From Coenobita brevimanus (taxonomy: Eukaryota; Arthropoda; Malacostraca; Decapoda; Coenobitidae), in NCBI GenBank assembly GCA_032717465.1, contig JAVRFU010000164.1:22654-86653 (forward strand): a DNA stretch of 64,000 bases, in the 5' to 3' direction. Below, in pieces: positions 28,849 to 39,620 of this stretch. The first letter of the stretch is position 1; each line of letters opens with the position of its first letter. Position numbers and translations under genes: made by a program. Under the pieces are notes generated by a model. The model saw nothing but the letters and a program-made list of their open reading frames with translations. It did not search any database and was not told the DNA's origin.

Positions 28849-31062
28849 TTAGAACTGCTTCTGGCTGTGGCAATCGAAGAAACAGGTAACACAGAGGGGA
28901 ACCTGGCACTCAGCGCACTGCCAAGAGGTGCGTTTGTGCTCAGGTTTGCGGCGGGTGGTATGTGCACACACCTGACACCTGCGAATCGCAGCCTTCCTTT
29001 TCCCTGTGGCAGGCATAAGCTCAAGTCTGTGCCGATCCATATACGCCCTCTGCTCAAGTCGGTCGGGAAGTGTTACTGGATGGCGCCTTGGAGTTGCTGC
29101 TGTCACCCTACCATATCTTTCCAGCAGCTGCTGGACACAAGTCCTGGCGAACAACCTCAGGGAGAAGGACTTGGGTGGCTTGACCTTCATCTTGTACAGG
29201 ATGAAGGCGTTCAGCATCGTCATATCTATGAGATTCAGAAAAACATTCCTGTACCACCTAGTATTCTTCCTGAGGCAGTCAATCTCACCAATCATCATGT
29301 CGGACTTGTCCACCAGCCGCATGTTGATATTGTAGTCCAACACAGCATCAGGTTTCATCACAGGTTCGCCTGTCCTACGGTCGACCTTCCCACTGTCTGT
29401 CATCTCCGCCTTATGTACGGTGGTGAGCATGTGCACGACCCTCTTGCAATGCCACCGTATTGCCAGCATCTTCTCAGACTTGTGTAGGTGCACGTCTCCT
29501 TGCTGCGAGGTTCCTGCCTCTGTGAATTTGGGGAAGTGGGCACGATTACTTTTGACAGTGCCGCAGGAGCCAATGCCGTGCTCAGAAAGGTATTTGGCAA
29601 GTTTCGGTGCTGTATAGTAGTTGTCTGTATACAGCACATGATTCCCACCAAAATACTTTTCTAGGAGCACTTTCACTACACAGCTTGAGAAGCCAAGGGG
29701 GTGTGTTTTATCCAGATCGACATTGCTGGCTGAATATATGACGAAGTCAAGGATGTACCCCGTCTTACAGTCGCACAGTACAAAGAACTTAATTCCAAAG
29801 CGATGGCGTTTGCTTGGAATGTACTGAACAAACCGAAGACGTCCTCTGAACAAAACCAAGGATTCGTCAATGACAACCTTCTGAAAGGGGTGGAAGAATG
29901 GCATAAAATTATCCTTCATTCTGCTCAGAATCTCCCAGATCTTCCAGAGTGGGTCGGTTTGGGAAGGTACATTGTTGTCGGCAAAGTGCAGGTTTCCCAT
30001 GATGTTCCCGAAGCAATCTCTGGCCATGTACTTATTGAAGGTGGGTGAGGGTAGTAAGGGGTCCATGGACCAGTATTCTTCCAACTCATGCTTCGTGGAG
30101 TGTGGCATGAGAAGCATGAGGGCAAAGAACACATACAGCTCCTGCACTCCCAGCATGGACCACTGTTGCATCTTGGCTGCACCTGTACCACTTGCAGCAG
30201 GTTGTGATTCATACCTGTTGGTCTCATCACATATGTGCTGCATGACTTCGTCATCTAGGAAGGCCAAAAGGTAGTCCACACACTCAGCATTTTCGTCAAT
30301 AGTGAAGGCAGGCTGAACTCCTGAGGAGCTCTCATCAAATACTAAATTTTCAGGCACAAAATCTGACCCTTCCATCCACGCGAAGGCATCCAGGATTCCC
30401 CGTCGTGGCGGTGTAGGGTGGGTGGTGGTGGTGGTGGTGGTGGAGATTGGCTGTGAGGCAGATTTATCTCGTTCAAGGTCACTCGCACTGACCCTGGGTT
30501 GCCGTACGGCACTAGCAGCCCTTACCCTACTAACTACACTACTTTTCACAGTCCTTAATTTACCTCTTCCTCTATGGCCTGCCTTCACTGTTGATGCTGG
30601 TGGTGACTCCGACGACGAAGACTCCGGAGATAACTCAGCCGACGATGATGAAGAAATGAGTGAATTGGGGCTTGGGGAACGGGGAGGTGAATGCACTCGG
30701 GACTCATGGCGGGCTGGGTCACGCGGGGGCATTGTTCTGGGGCTAACACGCCGCCTTTTCACTCCCTTCCCAAATTCCTTGCCTTGCTGCACTAAAGGCT
30801 CCTTTCCCTTGGAGTTAGAGACTACTTCCGACACTGAAGCACTCGTTGTAGCAGTTTCTCGCACGATAACCTCACACGATTCACCCGAATCGTCAAAATC
30901 ACTGTCCATCATCACCATGGACAATTCTGCAAGTTCACGTGCCACTGCAGAGTCACTAAGGCCTTTCCTGCTTCCCTCACTACTTTTCTTAAGGGTAGAG
31001 GTCACGGGGCCCTTTGCAATGGGCGCAGAAGTGGCAGGAATGGTGGGGCGCGAGTGCGACAT
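28849..31062 (-). CDS. piggyBac-type transposase, intact 737-residue ORF
   Basis: An uninterrupted minus-strand frame. Residues 1-220 are Ser/Thr/Pro-rich and basic (KRRR at 102-105). The DDE domain covers about 255-620 with CFGNIMGNLHFADN, then D399 in QKVVIDESLVLFRGRLR, D480 in HVLYTDNYYTAPKLAKYL and D585 in NINMRLVDKSDMM. The spacing (81 and 105) is close to that of the piggyBac catalytic triad D268/D346/D447 (known family). The C-terminal zinc-binding domain has C696, C699, C716, C719, C724, C727, C731 and H732. The enzyme would cut and paste DNA at TTAA sites in the nucleus. The start ATG at 31062 is the first of the frame and gives a plausible N-terminus. Every other coding remnant in the window is broken, so an intact frame means recent insertion or selection. 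An end with TTAA exists at 28017, but no TTAA was found between 31063 and 31500. Confidence 0.93.
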   Translation of the reverse strand: MSHSRPTIPATSAPIAKGPVTSTLKKSSEGSRKGLSDSAVARELAELSMVMMDSDFDDSGESCEVIVRETATTSASVSEVVSNSKGKEPLVQQGKEFGKGVKRRRVSPRTMPPRDPARHESRVHSPPRSPSPNSLISSSSSAELSPESSSSESPPASTVKAGHRGRGKLRTVKSSVVSRVRAASAVRQPRVSASDLERDKSASQPISTTTTTTTHPTPPRRGILDAFAWMEGSDFVPENLVFDESSSGVQPAFTIDENAECVDYLLAFLDDEVMQHICDETNRYESQPAASGTGAAKMQQWSMLGVQELYVFFALMLLMPHSTKHELEEYWSMDPLLPSPTFNKYMARDCFGNIMGNLHFADNNVPSQTDPLWKIWEILSRMKDNFMPFFHPFQKVVIDESLVLFRGRLRFVQYIPSKRHRFGIKFFVLCDCKTGYILDFVIYSASNVDLDKTHPLGFSSCVVKVLLEKYFGGNHVLYTDNYYTAPKLAKYLSEHGIGSCGTVKSNRAHFPKFTEAGTSQQGDVHLHKSEKMLAIRWHCKRVVHMLTTVHKAEMTDSGKVDRRTGEPVMKPDAVLDYNINMRLVDKSDMMIGEIDCLRKNTRWYRNVFLNLIDMTMLNAFILYKMKVKPPKSFSLRLFARTCVQQLLERYGRVTAATPRRHPVTLPDRLEQRAYMDRHRLELMPATGKRKAAIRRCQVCAHTTRRKPEHKRTSWQCAECQVPLCVTCFFDCHSQKQF

Positions 31063-31458
31063 GGTTTCACTACAGCGGAGGACAAGGAACTAAATGCCGC
31101 GGCTTATCTGAGAAGGGAAGGGTTGACAGTGACACTGAGGCTGACTGCTGCTAACTTACATGCTAATTTTTTATAGGTAGAAAATCTTGGCAATACATAA
31201 AGAAATAGGTAGTTCCAGGTGAATGTAAATGTCACTTAGGCTTCTCCCTTCCTTTCTGATATATATTTTTATTACAGACATCGATTACAAGGCATAATTC
31301 AAAGGGGAAATTACTGTGGTAATGTAGCGAATGAATGCACATGATGTGTTGTCAGGTGATAAATTGCCAATTCCTGGTGTATAACACTATCACTTACCTG
31401 ATTTTTTTGGGGTATATATTATTTTGTATAAGTATAGGGCATAGGGCTTATTTCAATG
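31063..31458. other. upstream of piggyBac ORF, no right terminus found
   Basis: No TTAA occurs here. GAAGGGAAGGGTTGACAG at 31114 is the nearest thing to a decayed GGGTTAA end. Otherwise AT-rich sequence up to the LINE-D start. Confidence 0.45.
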
Positions 31459-32600
31459 GATGAAATCTGTGGAAAAATCCGGGGGAAATTTGCGTAGTGA
31501 TGAGTTTTCCGTGAACGTTGGTGTGCATCAGGGGTCAGTTTTGAGTCCTATGTTGATTATCATGGTACTTGAAGCCCTTTCACATGACTTCAAAAGCGGA
31601 TTCCCGTGGGAGATGTTGCATGCTGATGATTTGGTGTTGATTGCAGAGAATGAAAGGGAAGCGGAGGAAAGATTTAGGAAGTGGAGGGATGGTATGGGGC
31701 ACAAGGGCTGAAGGGTAACTGCAGATAAAACAAAAGTGATGATATCTAGGGTTAGTGGCGGTACTGTCAAAGACGAGGGAGAGTGGCCATGTGCAGTTTG
31801 TCACGAGGGCGTGGGAAGTAATTCCATCTTGTGCGGTGTTTGTGATAAATGGGGTTGCAAGAGATGTAATGCTGTCAGAGGTATACTGTGAGATACTGCT
31901 GATTTTATGTGTACGGCGTGTCGGGGAGAGCAGATGGAGATTGTCAGGCGTGAAGGGATTGATCTTGCTGGTGAATCTCTTGAGTGTGTGGAAGAGTTTT
32001 GTTATTTGGGAGACATGTGTGCTGGAGCTAGCTCTGTGGCTGGGGTGAGAATTGGTTGGAAGAAGTTCAGGGAGCTCTTGCCTCTCATGACATTGAGAGG
32101 ACTCTTCCTATGTGCTAAGAGGTCTTTGTATGCAGCATGTGTTAGGAGTGTCATGCTGTATGGTAGTGAGACCTGAGCATTAAAGGAGGAGGATATACGC
32201 AGGCTTAGACGTACAGAAATGACAGTGATTAGGTAGATGTGTAGTACGTCCCTGCGTTCAAGGTCTGGGGGGGCTGGGTTTACGATGGAAGAGTTGAGAG
32301 GTAGGATGGGACTGGAGTGTATTGGTGTTGTGATGAGCAGAGGTAAATTGAGATGGTTTGGGCATGTGGAGAGGATGGGGGATGATAATTGGGTGAGGAG
32401 GGTGAGAAATGTTAATATTGGGGGTGGGGTTATGAGGGGTAGACCGAGAAAGACATGGGACGAGGTCATTAAGTGTGACCTCAGGGTTAAGGGACTGAAC
32501 AGGGAGGCTGCAATAGATCGTGCAGCGTGGAGAGCCGCCATTAGGTGACCAAGGCTGACTCATGCAAGCATGTTGGAGCCTTTAAAAATGAAACGATTAT
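31459..32600 (+). mobile_element. LINE-D, RT end with zinc-binding insertion
   Basis: One frame runs from 31460 to about 32545 through four stops (31709, 31891, 32174, 32233). Motif B VNVGVHQGSVLSPML and motif C MLHADDLVLIAENEREAEER are readable, then VTADKTKVMISRVSGG. Next comes a Cys-rich insertion: WPCAVCHEGVGSNSILCGVC, DKWGCKRCNAVRGI and DFMCTACRGEQ, resembling a PHD-like or treble-clef zinc site. Then LECVEEFCYLGDM, LYAACVRSVMLYGSE, ELRGRMGLECIGVVM, KLRWFGHVERMGDDN, RPRKTWDEVIKCDLRVKG and AAWRAAIR-stop. The 3' part is GGTGACCAAGGCTGACTCAT, GCAAGCATGTTGGAGCC and an ATT-repeat tail at 32598-32640. Two of the stops replace the Trp of SETW and RWMC seen in the 655-1095 copy. It is 5' truncated. 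Confidence 0.9.
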
Positions 32601-32770
32601 TATTATTACTCTTATTATTACTATTATTATTATTACTACAGACTTCGCAAATTCTTACTGGCATGTAATTAAACCTTACTGTTCCCAGGTTATATTGTTC
32701 TTGCTGCTAACCAGATACTTTTGTTAATCAAGGTTTGGAAGGAAGGGACTAATGTGTACTATTTTTTCAG

Positions 32771-32860
32771 GTGTGTTAATTGACCCAGCTGTGGAAACTG
32801 CCAACATAGATGGAGAAAGGGGAGAAGAAAGCCACAGCCAGCTGCCAAATTAATACCAAC
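32771..32860 (+). other. exon-like segment after acceptor, related to 19499
   Basis: TACTATTTTTTCAG ends at 32770. The following ATTGACCCAGCTGTGGAAAC-TGCC matches GTTGACTCAGCCGTGGAAAC-TGCC after the acceptor at 19498. The translated start is similar, (G)V(L)IDPAVETA against GVDSAVETA. Too short to name. Confidence 0.3.
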
Positions 32861-33650
32861 CAGCTGCCCAATCACGGTAATACCAACCATCTGCCTCCAC
32901 TCTCAGGTAAGTGTCCTATTGTGACTTTTTTGCCAAAGGGACCTGTAGTATGGGGCCTTCTGCTCTTGTCATAATATACTTGCTACCACCAGACTCTTTC
33001 ATTTATATTAGGAGACGGCCATCATTGTGAAGGAATCTATCTACTACCCAGTTTGCCACTATCTATCTGTTTAAACTGCCATCTGTCCTTATTCAGTGCT
33101 GAGTTGTAACAAAAGATTAACACAGGAGCCGTCGGAATTTCTTGTTCTGCTGGGAATAAGGAAGTACTTGAGGGACTATAACCAAGGAATTGAGCCAGAC
33201 AGATGATGTAAAATGGATTTGTTCTTCTTAGGTCTTGTGTACTAGTAGTAGTTCAACCCCAGGCACAGCAGAACATTATCCCAGTGGACTGCAGGCTGAG
33301 TTACCCTTCTGTAGTCCATAATTCTCCTCTTGTGGGATAGGTGTGGCATTGAGAAGTGTAAATGTAGTCAGGCAGGCCTCCCCCCCCCATCCAGCACCAA
33401 TACACTAGGGGTTAATTAAGATCCATATTGAACTCCTCCACAGACAAAAGGATTAAGTTTGAACACACTTGAGATTATCTCCTAAAACCTTGCCTTATTT
33501 TCAGGGTCCGTCTGTGTTACTCAGGCTGCTGTTCCTGCGATTGCTGAGTTGGTGCTGCCGTGCTGGCGTTGATCCTGGTGGTGCTGCTGTGCTGGAGTTG
33601 ATCCTGGTGGTGCTGCCTGCTGGAGCCGGCGGTGCTGGCTCAATTTTTCT
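32861..33650. other. no clear gene; internal GC-rich 33-bp duplication
   Basis: An acceptor-like TTATTTTCAG at 33496-33505 precedes a Gly/Ala/Leu-coding stretch containing TTGATCCTGGTGGTGCTGC twice (33568 and 33598). A CTGCAG..AGTCCA dispersed repeat lies at 33285-33365. No protein family seen. Confidence 0.4.
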
Positions 33651-33654
33651 CATC

Positions 33655-33800
33655 GTGCAGTTGCTATACCCAAGGGTGGTTGGGGTTTCTCATTAACGTA
33701 ATGCCACTCGGGAATAAATGTGGCTGGTCACTGTCATATTGAATGTTGGGACCAACTTGCCCAGCCCTGGGCTCCTTCACTGCTCATAGAGTGATACAAG
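33655..33800 (+). repeat. tRNA-like SINE, 3' part
   Basis: GGTTGGGGTTTCTCATTAAC, CACTCGGGAATAAATGTGGC and CAACTTGCCCAGCCCTGGGC match the body of the SINE at 2868-3088. The head is missing and the tail has drifted. Confidence 0.7.
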
Positions 33801-34079
33801 ATTGTGTGGTGAATGTTGAAAAATACTCAGTGGCCTCAAAACTCTGGAAATACCTGTGATATGGAAATACCTGTGATAGATATAGAGGTTCCCAGTGCCG
33901 TTGATCCTGAAAACCTTTCTACATCTCAGTTCCTTCTACTACAACTACAGCTACAACCACCTGTCTGAAATGTGAGTTAGAAAATTTCTTGGATGGTCCA
34001 CCTTGACTTGGCAGAGAGTTTTGTCTTTGGCAGCCTAATTTCATCAGCCAGAAGCAGAGTAAGACAAGGCTAGCAATGT

Positions 34080-37000
34080 TGTGACTCTGCATCGTGCAGA
34101 CACTTAAGCCAATTGTGGACGATTAGTTGCCACTTCGTATTTTGGAACTCCTTTGCTACTTTGGGGAGGGGGATGATGGGTTAATTATGATACGTGCTGG
34201 ACATAAACACCACCACTAGTTAACTTGTCATACATTACTGTATTGATGGAATGATTGATGATAGGGGGAGTCCATCATGCGTATTGAAAGGATAAGTGGC
34301 CATGTGCTTTTCTAGGTAAAACATGCGCTCAGAGATTGAATAATGTTGTGGCCGTGGCAGTAAGGGGCGGAATGCTCTATGAGGGTTGTGTGATGGCCGG
34401 CTTTTTTATTGTTTTTAGGCAATGCCTCAAGATGATTCTTAAGTGGATATTGCAAGGACTTTGCACACTTTTTCACATCTATCAGATGCTGGATCTCACA
34501 TTCACAGCCACAGTCATTCACTGTTTTGTGGATTTGTATGGCTGATTGATGGATTTAATTATTTATAGCTATGCTCAATCACCACCGTAACTCCTAGTTG
34601 TACGCTGCTTTAACTCTGTCGTTTGCAGTACTCGCTAAGTACCCACTGTACTTCTTCATGAAGATTGCCAAGTCAGACTGAGGAGATTATTTTACGCCGG
34701 CAGTAAATGAAGAAAAGTCTGCATCGTAAAGACAAGCTTAAAAAATTGTGCCGAATTAGTTGCCATAATACTGTCGTGTAGCGTGGCCCCAAGTCCTTTG
34801 CTGCTATTGGGGATTTGGGGGATTAAGGAGATGCCTGGGGGAGTTGAGTCACTACTTTTACAGCACACACAACCCACCATTGTAATGCCATGACATATAT
34901 TCGTTTTGACGTAGGTAATGAGGGCTGTCGGACAGTGGCAGAAGGAGTCCATCATTGCGTATGTTGAAAGGATAGAGTAACACTGAGTGGATACTCTCTA
35001 GGTAAAACATGCGCTCAGGCCTTGCTTGCAATAATCACGTTGTGGCCGTGCAGTAAGGGGAGCGAATGCTCTATGAGGGGGTTGTGTTTGATGCTTTTGT
35101 TTTTACGGCCTAGGCAATGCCTCAAAGGACAGGCATACGTTCTTAAGTGGATATTGCAAGCCAGACTTTGCACACTTTGTTCACATCTATCAGATGCTGG
35201 ATCTCACATTCACAGCCACCCAGGTCATTCCACTTTAATTTTTGTTTCCCATTTGTGAAGAGACCTGGGACTAGCTACTGACTGATTTAATACCGGATAT
35301 TGCCAGCATCCAGCTGGAGCGCTTACGTAACTCCTTACACCACCACGTGACTGTCTAGTTGTATGCTTGTTTACGAACCTCGGCCCGTCGATTCCCCTGT
35401 GTCGAAGTTGGAACGCTAAGTACCGGTATGCTTGGAAAAATTAAAGCGCCATGTCAGAGTGAGGAGATTAATGTTTTACGCCTGCTGTAAATGAAGTATA
35501 AGTCTGCTTCGTAAAGACAAGCTTTAAAAGTTTTGTGCCCGAATTAGTTGCCATAATACTGTCGTGTAGCGTGGCCCCAAGTCCCTTTGCTACTATTGGG
35601 GATTTTGGGGATTGGGGATGCCTGGGGGATTGGGTCACTACTTTTACAGCACACACAACCCACCATTGTGTGCCATGACATATATTCGTTTTGACGTGGG
35701 TAATGAGGGCTGTCGGACAGTGAGAAGGAGTCCATCATTGCGTATGTTGAAAGGATAAGTGGCACACAGGTGGATGCTTCTCTAGGTAAAACATGCGCTC
35801 AGGCCTTGCTTGCAATAATCACGTTGTGGCCGTGCAGTAAGGGGGCGGAATGCTCTATGAGGGGGTTGTGTTTGATGGCCGGCTTTTTTTATTTGTTTTT
35901 TACGGCCTAGGCAATGCCTCAAAGGATTGGGCATACGTTCTTAAGTGGATATTGCAAGCCAGACTTTGCACACTTTGTTCACATCTATCAGATGCTGGAC
36001 CTCACATTCACAGCCACCCAGTCATTCACCAATTTTTTGTTTCCCCATTTTGTGAAGAGACCTGGGACTAGCTACTGACTGATTTAATACCGGATATTGC
36101 CACATCCAGCTGGAGCGCCGTAACTCCTTACACCACCACGTGACTGTCTAGTTGTATGCTTGTCGTTTACGAACCTCGGCCCGTCGATTCCCCTGTGTCG
36201 AAGTTGGAACGCTAAGTACCGGTACACTCGTAGAAATTAAAAGCGCCAAGTCAGACTGAGGAGATTAAAGTTTTACGCCGGCAGTAAATGAAGAAAAAGT
36301 CTGCATCGTAAAGACAAGCTTAAAAAATTGTGCGCCGAATTAGTTGCCATAATACTGTCGTGTAGCGTGGCCCCAAGTCCCTTTGCTACTATTGGGGATT
36401 TGGGGGATTGGGGATGCCTGGGGGGTTGGGTCACTACTTTTACAGCACACACAACCCACCATTGTGTGCCATGACATATATTCGTTTTGACGTGGGTAAT
36501 GAGGGCTGTCGGACAGTGAGAAGGAGTCCATCATTGCGTATGTTGAAAGGATAAGTGGCACACAGGTGGATGCTTCTCTAGGTAAAACATGCGCTCAGGC
36601 CTTGCTTGCAATAATCACGTTGTGGCCGTGCAGTAAGGGGCGGAATGCTCTATGAGGGGGTTGTGTTTGATGGCCGGCTTTTTTATTTGTTTTTTACGGC
36701 CTAGGCAATGCCTCAAAGGATTGGGCATACGTTCTTAAGTGGATATTGCAAGCCAGACTTTGCACACTTTGTTCACATCTATCAGATGCTGGACCTCACA
36801 TTCACAGCCACCCAGTCATTCACCAATTTTTTGTTTCCCCATTTTGTGAAGAGACCTGGGACTAGCTACTGACTGATTTAATACCGGATATTGCCACATC
36901 CAGCTGGAGCGCCGTAACTCCTTACACCACCACGTGACTGTCTAGTTGTATGCTTGTCGTTTACGAACCTCGGCCCGTCGATTCCCGTGTCGAAGTTGGA

Positions 37001-37745
37001 ACGCTAAGTACCGGTACGCTCGTAGAAATTATAAGCGCCAAGTCAGACTGAGGAGATTAAAGTTTTACGCCGGCAGTAAATGAAGAAAAAGTCTGCATCG
37101 TAAAGACAAGCTTAAAAAATTGTGCGCCGAATTAGTTGCCATAATACTGTCGTGTAGCGTGGCCCCAAGTCCCTTTGCTACTATTGGGGATTTGGGGGAT
37201 TGGGGATGCCTGGGGGGTTGGGTCACTACTTTTACAGCACACACAACCCACCATTGTGTGCCATGACATATATTCGTTTTGACGTGGGTAATGAGGGCTG
37301 TCGGACAGTGAGAAGGAGTCCATCATTGCGTATGTTGAAAGGATAAGTGGCACACAGGTGGATGCTTCTCTAGGTAAAACATGCGCTCAGGCCTTGCTTG
37401 CAATAATCACGTTGTGGCCGTGCAGTAAGGGGGCGGAATGCTCTATGAGGGGGTTGTGTTTGATGGCCGGCTTTTTTTATTTGTTTTTTTACGGCCTAGG
37501 CAATGCCTCAAGGATTGGGCATACGTTCTTAAGTGGATATTGCAAGCCAGACTTTGCACACTTTGTTCACATCTATCAGATGCTGGACCTCACATTCACA
37601 GCCACCCAGTCATTCACCAATTTTTTGTTTCCCCATTTTGTGAAGAGACCTGGGACTAGCTACTGACTGATTTAATACCGGATATTGCCACATCCAGCTG
37701 GAGCGCCGTAACTCCTTACACCACCACGTGACTGTCTAGTTGTAT
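34080..37745. repeat. tandem array of a ~790-bp unit, about five copies
   Basis: The marker GTAAAACATGCGCTCAG starts at 34316, 35002, 35786, 36582 and 37374, giving spacings of 686, 784, 796 and 792 bp. Copy 1 is strongly diverged and shortened, copy 2 moderately so, while copies 3 to 5 are nearly identical (the same 73-codon minus-strand open stretch recurs at 36340 and 37132). Shared landmarks include GCGTGGCCCCAAGTCC, TTTTACAGCACACACAACCC, ACCTCGGCCCGTCGATTCCC and CACCACGTGACTGTCTAG. No protein family or transposon end is recognisable. The array stops at CTAGTTGTAT (37745). Confidence 0.95.
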
Positions 37746-37810
37746 ATTACCACCAAGTGTAGTAACGTATATCTTGGGTAGCCAGAAGCCACGTGGCTTG
37801 TCACTCATGA
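37745..37810 (-). repeat. SINE-M remnant at the array edge
   Basis: TACCACCAAGTGTAGTAACG and GTGGCTTGTCACTCA match the middle of SINE-M on the minus strand, strongly diverged. It begins exactly where the 790-bp array ends. Confidence 0.5.
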
Positions 37811-38770
37811 TAGTCGCGAGATGTCCACTTTGATTAATAATCGTATCAAACAACCAGTTTCTTTACCTGCTGCCATCAGCTCTGAAAGAAGACATCTTCG
37901 CCAGATTCGAGTAAAGCGACTAAGGTTATAGACAACTGGCCAGCCGTACACAACCATTGGCTATGAAATGTTTTGCATAAATCCTGTCCTGAGCATGAGC
38001 AAAGTATGTAGACACTTCTCTGCCAGCTGTAGGAATGGAAGGTGTTGTTTGAAATATTTTATGTGGTAAGGACTGCACATCAACGTTACTATTCTTTCCT
38101 AGTCCACCATTCTCCTGTATGGGGATAGTAAAGGAACTGAAGGCTGTTATTTAAATCTGACATTGAATATTTGATCATTGCCATATGAAGGTGTCTGTTC
38201 CTGGCATCAGGAAAACAGGCAACAGAAGGAATGTTACCCTCTAGTCATTTGGGGAAGAGTGTTAAATATGAAATACAAGTTAGTGCTGGCAGAGTATTGT
38301 TGGCATACTTTTGCACATGCCTGTACATCACAAACAGATGCAGTTAAGTCCTGGTTATGTGCCACAGATGCTAAAAAATACAGGGTGGTTCATATATAAC
38401 ATGTCTGATCCCATGTGTTTTGTTGTTGCATTTTGAACCATACCTTACCCCATCCTTAGGTGGGAAGAAGAGGCTGGGATGATGAGGATGACGATTGCAG
38501 TGATGATTGGAATAATAATGAATGATGATTATTATATTGATTTTGATGATTTGATGATTGATATGGTGGAGGCTCAGTCGGCTTTACCATCACTACCCTG
38601 CATCATTTTCTGTTTCCCATAACCCTTTCTTACTTGATAGTGATTCCTTGTTTGCAGCCATTGGTTGCATTTTTTTATCAAGTAATTTAATATCTCCTCT
38701 TGCATATTCTTCAGTAATTGCTTAAAGTTCACTCATTTTGGTAAGAAGAGATTTTTACCCTCCACTGACT
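37811..38770. other. no gene seen; SINE-like end at 38440-38490
   Basis: CCATACCTTACCCCATCCTT followed by GGTGGGAAGAAGAGG and GATGATGAGGATGA matches similar ends at 16742 and 19893. An imperfect GATGATT run lies at 38490-38575. Confidence 0.45.
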
Positions 38771-38771
38771 T

Positions 38772-39555
38772 TTATCTATTGGCAGACATCTCAGTTGCTT
38801 AAGGGGGGCCACAAACAAATTAACTCCATGTCATTCTGTCATCTGCTATTTGACTGCCCTCTCTCCAACTCACACCTCCCTCCCTTGTATCTCTCCACTC
38901 CAGTCTTCCGTCTCTGCCATGGTCTCTCCTCCTCTTCACATCATACACATACCTTCTAGTCATTCTCTCATTCCCCATCCTCTACATGGCCAAACTACCT
39001 CAAAGTATTTCTCCTAATAGCACCACAGCACTTTTGCACTTCCTCATTTGTATATCTGTCTGTCCATAAAACTCCACACATTCCTCAGGTCATTTCCACT
39101 GCTCTCACTCTTGTGTCCTTCCAACAGGATCTAAGCCTCATTTCTCAACGTCTTATCACAGCTTTCAGTGATCCAGCAGCCTTTCTACCCTGCTGTACCC
39201 ATTCAAGCACATCCTTCCATCCTCACTCATCACTCTAAAGTACTTGGATGCACCTTCATTATCTATTTCCTCACCATCCAGTCTCACTCTGTATGCTGTG
39301 ATTTCCCTCAAGACCATAACTTTACCCATACGTATATTCTCTTTAGGATTCTGTTTCTTACATCCTCAGACTCATGCACCAAGCCTTGCAGTTCACATTC
39401 ATCACAATACAGTATCATCAGCAAGCAACAGCTCAGGAAGTTTCCACATCTTACCCTCCCTCACTAGATACCAATATATTCACATTCCTTCCTATTACCT
39501 CTCTTATAGCTTCATCCATATACAAATTGAACAGCCACTGAGACATGACATGCAG
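38772..39555 (-). mobile_element. LINE-A copy, minus strand
   Basis: From the left: a short TATCTATTGGCAGACATCTC tail, GGGGGGCCACAAACAAATTA, then the reversed LINE-A C-terminus and thumb region, ending near the TTGAACAGCCACTGAGACAT that corresponds to the FNLYMDG segment of the RT. Many stops and small deletions make it older than the 11735-13135 copy. Confidence 0.85.
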
Positions 39556-39620
39556 AAACACGACACACAGACATGACACACCAAAGCATGGCACAAGGTA
39601 TGACACAAACCTGACACAAA
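39556..39620. repeat. ACGACAC/GACATGACAC-like short repeat
   Basis: GACATGACATGCAGAAACAC, GACACACAGACATGACACAC and later TGACACAAAC are imperfect 7-13-bp repeats next to the truncated LINE-A edge. Confidence 0.5.

Noticed and set aside
31080..31130. GGGTTGAC at 31120 as the right piggyBac end
   Set aside because: The sequence inward does not match the left terminal repeat beyond a few bases.
33469..33696. Leu/Ala/Gly-rich 75-codon frame as a secreted or membrane peptide
   Set aside because: Its composition comes from a duplicated CTGGTGGTGCTG stretch, and it ends in a SINE.
34312..37660. Recurrent 73-87-codon frames in the 790-bp array
   Set aside because: They recur because the DNA recurs; no protein family, and the diverged copies do not keep the frame.
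34080..37745. CRISPR-like or rRNA repeat
   Set aside because: The unit is far too long for CRISPR, no spacers exist, and nothing resembles rRNA.
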